A DNA stretch of 64,000 bases from Collybia mongolica (taxonomy: Eukaryota > Basidiomycota > Agaricomycetes > Agaricales > Clitocybaceae), in contig JAAXNY010000001.1 of NCBI GenBank assembly GCA_013420905.1, forward strand, positions 4,402,001-4,466,000, given 5' to 3'. The translations under genes and the position numbers were made by a program. A model generated the notes under the pieces. The model was not told the DNA's origin. It did no database searches and saw nothing but the letters and a program-made list of their open reading frames with translations. The stretch's first letter is position 1; every line of letters begins with the position of its first letter. Positions 55,398 through 64,000 of the stretch are shown here, in pieces.

Positions 55398-58300
55398 TCA
55401 GCTGATAAAATACATCAAGAAACTGCGTTTTGCGAGGGGAGACACTGGAGGAAGGGGTGAGTTCCAGTCATCGCGAAGAAGTATAGGTGTAAAGATGTTT
55501 GCTAGACACGATACATCAGACATCGGAAAACCATAAAACTTTGAGCTGCTAACATACCGATTCTTTCCGCTATATTCGATTCATCCTTTGGAGATTGGCA
55601 GATAAAGTGTAAGAAGGCAGTGATCGTAATCCAGACCTATTAGTGTTTTGTCTCAGTGGGTGCTCTGTGGGAGACGTATACGACTGACATTGACTGCAGG
55701 AGGAGGAAACGCATCAAGAAGCTAAGGGTAAAATCATGGTAAGTTCGAGGATGTTACCACAACCTTAGCAAACAGCGCACCTCAAAAGCCTCATCGCGGC
55801 TTGTTATCTGGGTACATCGAGAATACAGGGACGCCGGTACAATGGGGTCGACTAACGAATCGAGTAGCTGAAGAAGTGCCACGGCAAATGCCAGATGGAC
55901 CTCAGCATCAGCTTCATTGGGAATAAAAGGGAATTCCTCTCCTGTATCGAGGCACTACCCCCACCATGGTGTATGAGATACGTATAGTCCACCCAGTGCA
56001 AAGTGACCCCTCACCTCTCGAATTGTATCCACAACATCCTCTTTTGCAGGTGAGATAAACAAACCATCCTGATAGTTGCGTGAATAACATGAACACCATA
56101 TTCCTGAAGCTAGCGACTTACAACATTAGCATGGTCTGACATCATCCAATTAACAAGCCTCATTATTTCTCGTGGAGCATTTATAGGATGATTCTCAGGC
56201 CGAAGGTCATTTGGAGAAGTGAGCGATCGGATGGGGCCGGGTAGGCGAACAAGCCTTGACAATTCATTAGCGAAGCAGGTATATTCTACCAGAGTTAGGA
56301 TGTGACTAAAAGCACACATGGCGGAACCTACCGTATTCTCCAGTAACAGATATAAAGTGGTCCTTTCCCAGTAGAGTGTGTAATATCAGTGTCGCTTCTA
56401 AAGTCTTCGGTCCCAAATTAAGTTTCGAGGCCGAGTTATTGTCGACATATGCTGTAAAAGTAATCAACGTGACCTCGCCTGGAATAATTAGCCCCTGTGA
56501 TAGTGTTAGTCAGATTAGCATACTGACAGCCAAATCAGTAAACTAACATGCATGGGTGTAATGGACATCCATTCAGGATCTGGGGAAGTATGAGACGAAG
56601 AGAACACAGCTTAAACGAAAGTTCCTACGAATTTCGGAAGTGAGGTCGATTGGTACAAAACGATATGCGCAAGGAACCTGGAAAACCCTTGAGTATCGAC
56701 TAAAATTGTTGGAATAGATACCTACCTTGCCGTTATTCTGTAACCGAACAGTCTGCGAGACTTCTCTTCTGTATCTGTAAAATTCCGGGTTAAACACACG
56801 GACTACAAGCTCAAATGTGACTCACGAGACAGGACCGAGATCAAGCAAAGTGGTATCTAGCTTAATACTCGTTCTCTCAGAGGATTCTTCGTCTATATAA
56901 TCGACTTCTCTAAACAAGTTCTGTGCCATGGTATCGTGCGAATCTTTATCAAAAAGGTCCACCTTGTGTTGAGGTGCGATCAGCATCGACCAGAGCTAAG
57001 TATTTAAACTTACCTCAGCGAGAAAATCAGCAGCAACTGGCCTATGATCGCTCATCGTAATTTGCGGGTGGGCTGTATACGAGAGCTGTTGAAGGGACAC
57101 AGATGGTGCTGTCATATACAGGATTCGGTCAGTCCATGCTGGCTTTCGCCTAAAAGATCGCCGTCATCGCCAAATAATAACTGGGGGAGAAAAGGTCACA
57201 CTTCAGGTCATAGCCTAGGTTATCAGTGGGTACTCCAGGGCTGAACCGATACGAACTAGAGAAGCATGACAATTTCATCCCAGAATATTCGATGATGAAA
57301 TAGATACGCACGGGTTATGATTTATATGTCGTTCCGAGAATCCCACAAAGGCTTGTTTGTTGCATATGACTTTCTTCAACTAACCAAATTCGGTAAGGTT
57401 TGGTTTTCAGATGTGTACCTTATATGGCGCCACCCACCTGGTCGAATCTCAGCAGCGAGGCGTATCGGCCGTCCCAGTTATCGGAGCACAGGATAGCCCT
57501 GATGTCGCTATCAGGAAGGTCAATGCGATAATTCAGGTCTGGCAGAACCACATCATGTCAATTCCCGCATATTTGAGCAAACTCATTGCAACCTACCGCC
57601 CTGGAAATCGCGCTGTGTAAGATTCAACTAGGAATAAATGATGAGAAAAACAGCAAACCATCCAGAATAGTGCATCGCTTTCGTACACACTGATAAGCAG
57701 TGGCGCCAGCTCAGTCGAATCCATCACCTCTGAATCGAAGCTTAGCCGCTTCGAGAGATCTTGAAAGTCTGAATTCCGTTTGTCGACCATATCGTCGAAT
57801 GCGGCGAGATGTGCATTGACGAAAGTCAAAACTGTGGGCCCGGGAGTCTCGATACCAGGTTTACCAGAGGCGTTGGGGGTGAATGACAATCGCACCGCGG
57901 TGCCGCCTTTGTTTCCCTGAGAATAACAACCTGAGCGACCGTGATTAAGAAAGCGAAGTTGGTAGTACCAAAACGCCCATAATGCCTGCCCCAGCGACCG
58001 AAGTGACGACGCCACTGAAGCACGATCGAAGCGATTTCTTGACCAGAATTACGACGAGTATCCCGACGAGTTGTTTGGAGGCTAACTGAGATAGCCACTT
58101 GGTTTAGGCAATTATATCACAGCAGATTGAATAAAATTCTCCGACCTTCTCATACATAACGCCCTTCTCTCCAAGTGCAGCAAATACGGCACTACACCAC
58201 GCGTCCTCACGGACCGAGCTAGTAGAGTAAAGCAGCGCCTCCGTGGAGAGGTCAAGCTCTTGGAATCCCAGAGCGAATATGTCAGGAAAAGGGTCGGTGT

Positions 58301-59821
58301 CAACTGGCTCAGCCTCGAGAATATCCCTGGCCTCGCTATCCGATGTGGGGGAAGAGCTGTTCGCATAGGCTGGAGAATTCCCGGATTTGGAGTCAGATGA
58401 TTTCTTTCCTGTCAAGATATTTTAGCTCCACAAAAGGGACACTAGATTGGACATCACGCACTAAAGTTGAATGGGTTTTGGACCTCTCCGAGAGACAGCG
58501 GAGACACTTTCTTGAGCGGCGGAATGATGGTCGGCGGACTAGGCACCTTAGTAGGCCCGCTAAGCCAGCTAGAAAGGTCTTGGGAAGGGAGCTTGCCATT
58601 CACGTTGAAAGTTCCTACGCGGATACTGCATGTATTAGACACGACGTACTCAGAGGTGAGTGACGAGCATACCTTATCCGCTGGCGTCCTTTCCTCGACA
58701 TCTCACGCGCCTTGTTCCGTACCCATGCTTCACGAATGAGAGCCATATCGGCTGCGTCATCACCGGGAAGACCAGCGCTCGCGGAGGAGAGTCGGGTATG
58801 TAGGGGCTGGTGGTATAGGCGAAGATCCTCGGGGATTGGACTCACTAACATGTAAATCAGCATGGATGTGCCTTGGATGAGAGACCACGTACGGATGTGT
58901 GTTGAGCTCTGTTGGGAGGTGTAAGGGAGGAGCCACTGGAACCGTGGTGATGAGACGCTGATGCCCTCAGCCACCTCTAAACCACGTCAGTCATGCACAC
59001 AACCCACCGCGACGGAGTACATAATTACCAGTCGCTTCCTTCAATCGCTTACATTCATGCACGGTAGCACGCAATAATTGGACGTCATTCGTGAAATATG
59101 TCAAGCTCGCGGAATCTGGTTCAGGATCTGGGCTCTGCCCAGGGTTGATGGTCAAACTAAAACCTTATGGTGATGCCGTATCATCATTAGCGGCATACCA
59201 TAGTAGTGATGGATAGTGCTGACCAGAGTTGGATGGTGCTCCACCTGCGGCGGGTCTGGGTGGCTGGGCGCCGAGATCAATCGTACCGCGTCTCATCTGG
59301 GCCATGCTGATGGAAAAGTCTCCAGAGATAGGGAAGGCGTGTTGAATTGCAAGTTCTTTAGGTATTTCATGCATCGAGGCCTTGTATTTACATATGAACA
59401 CGCTGCCAAAATGACACACATGTTAGTAATGATCGAACGGCTGTACCATTCCGATAATATAAAAGGCTCGGAAAGACTTCATCAGGTCATACCCTGACAT
59501 ACTGCGAGAACATGGGGAGCGTGAAGAATTGCGTAATGTCGACAAAGCTTGTATATTCAATGCCACCAAATGAAACCTCTTCACAAGTCGCACGTAAGAG
59601 AAACACACACACCTGCCTTCCTCCGATCCTGTCCAATCATTATGAGTTACGACAGCCAAGACTCTTCGATGATGCAGATCCTGTGGACCCTGGGCCTCCA
59701 GCGCCTTTTGAGTCGTTGACGACGTCGTCGTGGTTAATGGTGGTATAGACACGATTTCCAAGACAACTTTCACTTCTTCTGAGGAACGCAGAAGAGTTCG
59801 AACTTCCTCTTCAATACCCAT
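55398..59821 (-). CDS. OCRL/INPP5B-type inositol polyphosphate 5-phosphatase (5-phosphatase, ASH, RhoGAP-like)
   Basis: A long minus-strand gene of many exons, about 1000 residues, from ATG 59821 to TGA 55398-55400. Order: an N-terminal region unlike known domains; the 5-phosphatase domain, with V-G-T-F-N-V-N-G, F-Q-E-L-D-L-S, F-V-N-A-H-L-A-A, G-D-L-N-Y-R-I, P-A-W-T-D-R-I-L and S-D-H-R-P-V-A-A; an ASH domain (R-L-Q-N-N-G-K-V-P-C-A-Y-R-F); and a RhoGAP-like end (A-N-I-F-T-P-I-L-L). It would remove the 5-phosphate of PtdIns(4,5)P2-type lipids on endosomal or Golgi membranes. Between F-W-M and G-D-L-N-Y-R the exon can be 4 nt (57598-57601) or 16 nt. A 38-nt intron near 59579-59616 would begin with GC; that junction is unsure. 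Confidence 0.87.
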
Positions 59822-60420
59822 TGTAGTAATATCTAGCCTGGGCACGTCGTCGCGGCCCTGCTTGATACGGCTTCGAACTGTCAATCCTTGAGTGGTAGTT
59901 GGAGATTAAGCCGTTAATAACCTGGTTATTTTTTATCATTGATTAATTAATAAAATTGGACTTAATCCAGGCACTCTAATTCTGTTTTGGGTTTAGCCTC
60001 GATTGCTTGGTCACGCGGCCTCGGCAGTGTCCACGTGCACCGCAGCAATGACGGAATTTCTCCACATTGCTGAGCTCTGGATTATACTTTGGCGTGAAAT
60101 GCAGCAACGCTCACTATCAGCATTCGCGCCATTGTATATATTTTCAAGGAAAGGGATCACAAATATCAGTGTGAACAAGGCCAAAAAGGGACTTTTGTTA
60201 AATGAGTTACGACGGAAGGCTCTAGAAGGACTTTGACTGCCCTTTGTGGTCAAGTGATTCGCACCCCAGACAGGGGTGGCTAAGCTGTCGATCCGTCTAT
60301 ATAAACCCCAATAACTGATCTCCAATCCTACAACTTGACCACCAACTACATTTCCAAAAGCCACTTAAATTTACCGCCTAGTACCCCATTCTCCAACCCC
60401 TTCCTCCTTTATATACCATC
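59822..60420. other. Divergent promoter region of the phosphatase and HABP4-type genes
   Basis: 599 bp. TATA-like motifs tatataaacc (60297-60306) and tatatacc near 60410-60417 precede the plus-strand gene. An AT-rich run at 59925-59955 is closer to the phosphatase start. Confidence 0.5.
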
Positions 60421-60957
60421 ATGACTCGTACTGCACGCTCTTCTTTCCCTCGTGCTGTCGTCAGGGATCGCTCAGAGTCCAAATCTGGCCTCGACAAATC
60501 CATTCGCAAGAACGGCGGTGGCGGCCACAACTGGGGCAGCCTCGCAGACGAGCAGCACTTGGAATTTGCAGCGATGGACGATGAAGAGTTGGAGGTCGAC
60601 GAATCTGAGGAGACGTCTGATACCCATAGCTCCCACTCCGAACGTATGTCACAATTGATTATCCGTTTATAGCCACCCGTTCACACCATGTTTCAGCACT
60701 TGATGAGAAGAAGCCTGCTATCCAGAGGACCAACAGCGCCTTGACCCAAGAGGAAATCGAGACCGCGAGGAAGTTCAGGAAGAACGCCCTCAAGGCCGAC
60801 GGTACGTTTATTGCCTGTTTTGTTGCACCGTCTATTCATATCGATTTGAATAATAGGTATTGATCTTTCCGCCATCGCTCGGACCTCGTCCGCTCTTTCC
60901 ACGTCGCCCAAGAGCTCCACCCAGGTCGGTCTTTCAGCCATGGTACGAGCATCTTGA
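60421..60957 (+). CDS. Small protein with HABP4/PAI-RBP1-type motif
   Basis: Three exons (60421-60643, 60697-60801, 60857-60957) give 142 residues in phase. Residues 1-40 are basic and end in R-K-N-G-G-G-G-H-N-W-G, the R-x-G-x-G-x-H-N-W-G motif of hyaluronan/mRNA-binding (PAI-RBP1/Stm1-like) proteins. An acidic stretch (D-D-E-E-L-E-V-D-E-S-E-E) and a Ser/Thr-rich tail follow. Relatives bind ribosomes or mRNA; here the protein is much shorter than SERBP1 or Stm1, so it may be a minimal basidiomycete version. It is probably disordered, with no enzymatic motif. Two TATA-like motifs lie upstream. Confidence 0.82.
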
Positions 60958-62627
60958 TCTGACCCATCAACTTAGACTATCGTCTAAGCTATCCTACAAT
61001 CGCATAAATCCACCGTATTCTACAAGGACTGCAGCCTTAACCAAAAATCAATTGTAGTTGTATCTTATTCGTCCTGCATTTACCACCACAAAAGAAAACA
61101 GTATCACAATACCTGTATCACATCAATAAAATAAATAGTAATTCTGTACCATTCACAATTTGACCGACGCCATCAACAACATCTGGGGCTGGGTGTGACA
61201 ATGTCGATATGGCATCGCACGATCTGCAAAAATAGTACAAGCTTCGTCGGCATAAACCTAAACGCAGTGCGTACAAATGGGGAGTGCGGGGCGGTGCTTG
61301 GAGTGATTTCGCGGAAACCTTCTCGGGCAAAGAAGGGTAGAGGCTAGACTTGGCGAGGCCCCGTGACAAAAAGAGCCAGGACATGTGAAGGAGCGAAGTG
61401 CTTCTTCTAACATGTTGATATGGTATTGATCGACTGAAGGAAGAGATGTGGTGTCAGGTGTTGTTGGAACGTTCCGAAACCCTCTAGTTTACATAGTTGT
61501 GAGTGATTGACTTGAATGGTCTGGAGTAGTTGATCGAGGGCCTTGCACGGGTCGCCAGAGAACTTCCAGGTTCGGTGAACAAGAAAAGGCCCCGATGGAA
61601 GTGTTCAAAATCACCGAAGTGCACACTATCGTGAATAAGGCTAGGTTCCCTGCAATAGTATCATGTGCCTAGACCATAGACTTCGGTACTCACGAGTGAT
61701 AAGAGTAGGGCGGACCCAGTAGGTTCGGGGGTGCATGTAGGATGGATCGACGCACCTAGACCGGACAGGTAAGTAGCCAATGTCGGGCCAAAGGAAATTG
61801 TTGAACAGATTGGGCCGTACCAAGAATTGTACCGCTTCCGGTATACTATTCTCGCACAAAGAGAGCGTTCCAGTACTAATACTGCGTGAGAAGCCTCTCT
61901 GTCTCCACTGTGAACTTTGAACATATAGCCATCTTTGATCTCGGGGCAAATTCAATCGAAGTTCTCCAGTTTTCTTCTTCTGATTTCGCACAGCCGGGGG
62001 AATGATTCCGGTTCAGGTACTGATGTGATCGTCGTTGCAGGACCGTAATATGCATTTTCGCAAGCTAAGGGCCAGTCGAAACCGTAGCCTTGAGCGCAGG
62101 TTCGGGTTGAATTTCTGAAAACACGTCTTACTAAGTAGTACGCAGTTGGCCCGTGGGATTCAATACTGCAGCCAATGGTATACACGCAGTACACGAGGAA
62201 GTGGAATGTATAGTTTGTTCACCATCCAGCCTGTGTCGGATGCAAAGTTGAGCTACAAATGGCTCACAGGCGGAATTGTTTTCGTCGAGGCCATTCCTGC
62301 CAGGGGGAAATATTATGGTAAGTTCTTAGAGATCAGGCGAGGACTTCCTGTATATGTGAAAACTGTAAGAGTACACACGGAGAGCATGCACCGTGGTTGG
62401 ACAGCGCCGCTTGGGTAACTGGGTTACCCATTCTTCGTGGGTTTGAAACATGCACTGGTAATGAAGATGACGAGCTCCGAAAAGATTTTTTACCAAGAAA
62501 TGTATCGTACATCGTTGAACAGATTAAGTGAAGAAGCACACTTTACGAGCCTACTAAATACACGCACTTGTCGAACGCTCCAGCATTATGCCGCTAACAT
62601 GTCACTGCACCACTTCTCAATACAAAC
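60958..62627. other. Intergenic with unassigned coding-like fragments
   Basis: About 1.7 kb. Minus-strand frames at 61641-61991 and 61952-62194 have somewhat coding-like composition, with several Cys residues and splice-like junctions, but I could not build a gene with a start, consistent phases and a recognised family. A small secreted protein gene here is possible but unproven. Confidence 0.35.
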
Positions 62628-64000
62628 TCACAACTTTGCTCCCCGTTCCTTCCCTGGTGTCGCTCTATACACCATCCTGGAATTTATGTCGGCCCTCCTG
62701 ACGTACTCACTCTCCTTAAGCATAGCGGAGATTTCCCTCTTATATCCCCACACATCTCCTTCCTCTATCCATCTTCTAAACGCCTCTACATCCACCTCTA
62801 CACTATTCGCATCCTCTCCGCTTTTGATTGCCCATACCGCGTGTTCCAACAGATACAAAGCACATGCAGTGCTAACAAAGTAGTTGAGAGCTGGACGTGA
62901 GAGGAGGGGATTTGTCAATGCGAGGGATAAGTAATCAGGTAGCACTGGGAGGAGGGTGGAAGCGAGTGTTTGTGCTGGGCTTTGCAACGATTGAGCATGC
63001 GGGGAAAAGCCAGACAAATTTAAAGCCGAGTCCACAATCCCCTTTGCCCAGTCCATGAAACACGCCACCGTCTTCCCATCCTTTGTTACTCTACCGAGAT
63101 CCAAGGCAAGGACGTTGGTTGTTCCCTCCCAAATCCTCTCCACCAAAACATCCCTAATCAGCCTACCTATCCCCACTTCTTCCATATACCCTAGTCCGCC
63201 CAACGCGCCCATCATCTCTTCCATCGCCGTGGGACATTTTACGGCAGCATATGCCTTGATAGCAGGGGTTAACATCTTGAGCCTCATCACATCTTTCTCG
63301 GTTGCTACTCCACATTCGGTCTTCCCTAAGAGTTCCACTGCACCGAAGGATAAGTACGTCAGGGCCCTATACAACAATGTAGATTCTGCGAGCGTGGCCA
63401 CGTATAAGGGAGAGTCAGCCAATATAGTTTGCCCTGTATTGATCCTCCGGACACGTGCATATTCCCGTGCGATTGCGATACACCTTTGCAAAGACCCGAC
63501 GCAGTGAATTGCGGAATGTATTCGGGAGATGTTGAGAACCGTAGCGACCGCCTTCACACCCTCGCCTGGATTACCGATCAACCACCCCCGTGTGGACTGC
63601 AGGGAGAGTTCGGCGGTGGGCACACCATGGGTGCCAACTTTGTTTTTGAGTCGGTGCATTTGGACGCCGTTGCTCAGTGGTGAAGGAAAAGGACCATGGC
63701 GAAGGGGGACGACAAAAAGGGAGAGGCCAGGGGTGCCAGTGTCCGGGGATGTTCTTGCGAGAGCAAGAGAGAGATTGCCCTCTGCGGCACTAGAGAACCA
63801 TTTGAAACTGTCGAGGAGATAGGAAGGTCCGAAGTCCGTGGACACCGATTGCGTAGGTGTGGCGGTGGATTCGGAGAGAGAGAGGTCAGACCCTCCTGGG
63901 CGCTGATTGTCAGCGAGAAGATGAATTAATTGGATGAGGATAACGAAGAGAAAATCAAAGTCCCTACCTCTGTCATCCATTGGCCACATAAATACCTTGT
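62628..64000 (-). CDS. Peroxisomal acyl-CoA dehydrogenase-family protein, 3' part
   Basis: Partial: the 5' part lies beyond the right edge. Exon 63902-62628 is preceded by a 65-bp intron (63967-63903) and part of another exon (64000-63968). The junction reads Q-W-M-T-E-R-P-G-G-S-D-L-S, the flavin/substrate-binding signature of the family. Further motifs are I-S-R-I-H-S-A, M-E-E-M-M-G-A-L-G-G-L-G-Y-M-E-E and E-G-T-T-N-V-L-A, typical of the broad ACAD11/AidB-like branch. The C-terminus is A-K-L, a peroxisomal targeting signal. A role in peroxisomal oxidation of acyl-CoA is inferred; the exact substrate is unknown. Confidence 0.9.
   Translation of the reverse strand, partial: KVFMWPMDDRGRDFDFLFVILIQLIHLLADNQRPGGSDLSLSESTATPTQSVSTDFGPSYLLDSFKWFSSAAEGNLSLALARTSPDTGTPGLSLFVVPLRHGPFPSPLSNGVQMHRLKNKVGTHGVPTAELSLQSTRGWLIGNPGEGVKAVATVLNISRIHSAIHCVGSLQRCIAIAREYARVRRINTGQTILADSPLYVATLAESTLLYRALTYLSFGAVELLGKTECGVATEKDVMRLKMLTPAIKAYAAVKCPTAMEEMMGALGGLGYMEEVGIGRLIRDVLVERIWEGTTNVLALDLGRVTKDGKTVACFMDWAKGIVDSALNLSGFSPHAQSLQSPAQTLASTLLPVLPDYLSLALTNPLLSRPALNYFVSTACALYLLEHAVWAIKSGEDANSVEVDVEAFRRWIEEGDVWGYKREISAMLKESEYVRRADINSRMVYRATPGKERGAKL

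Noticed and set aside
62146..62418. 90-codon plus-strand frame
   Set aside because: It opens with a non-ATG codon, has no recognisable motif and overlaps equally weak minus-strand frames.
1..64000. CRISPR arrays, prokaryotic operons or a defence-type cluster
   Set aside because: No regularly spaced identical repeats. Gene structure (many spliceosomal introns) is fungal throughout, and no unusual multi-gene system was identified beyond transposons.

Overview
This window is nuclear DNA of a mushroom-forming basidiomycete (Agaricomycetes). Genes are broken by many short GT-AG introns of roughly 45-65 bp. The gene content fits as well: a Clp1-type sexual-development gene, F-box and MYND-finger proteins, a trichodiene-synthase-type sesquiterpene cyclase and a peroxygenase-family heme protein. 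I rebuilt exon chains by hand and checked codon phase at nearly all junctions of the genes for which lengths are given. Several genes (Mic10, Mic12, DJ-1, the GH5 enzyme) are in pieces too small to stand out as single open frames.

Layout. 1-2778 is the right end of a hAT-type DNA transposon with an apparently intact Tc1/mariner element nested in it. 3375-8395 holds a MYND-finger protein, a secreted GH5-type glycosidase and the small MICOS subunit Mic12. 8547-18655 holds Bro1 (ESCRT), Mic10 (MICOS core) and Spt5 (transcription elongation). 18850-21572 holds an F-box protein and a DJ-1/PARK7-like protein. 21573-25429 is a 3.9-kb gene-free stretch with a decayed tandem repeat. 25430-33464 holds Clp1, a second MYND protein, a large membrane glycoprotein of unknown function and a peroxygenase-type heme protein. 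33603-38425 holds a basic protein with an RnpA-like stretch, a carnitine-pathway dioxygenase and a peroxisomal MaoC hydratase. 38703-45212 is a full-length non-LTR retrotransposon with a 14-bp target-site duplication. 46144-52869 holds a type-B carboxylesterase, a coiled-coil F-box protein and a frameshifted sesquiterpene synthase. 53721-64000 holds cyclophilin-40, an OCRL-type inositol 5-phosphatase, a HABP4/PAI-RBP1-motif protein and the 3' part of a peroxisomal acyl-CoA dehydrogenase.

Themes. Mitochondrial inner-membrane organisation (Mic12 and Mic10 about 5 kb apart) and fatty-acid/carnitine metabolism (carnitine-pathway dioxygenase plus two enzymes ending in the peroxisomal signal AKL) recur. 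No operon-like or defence-like system was found. The most unusual observations are (1) microexons of 4-17 nt in at least five unrelated genes, one of which could encode two versions of a phosphatase active-site loop; (2) a retrotransposon whose in-frame stops are all TGA at sites where CGA would give arginine, a footprint of CpG deamination; and (3) a terpene synthase that is intact apart from one missing base.
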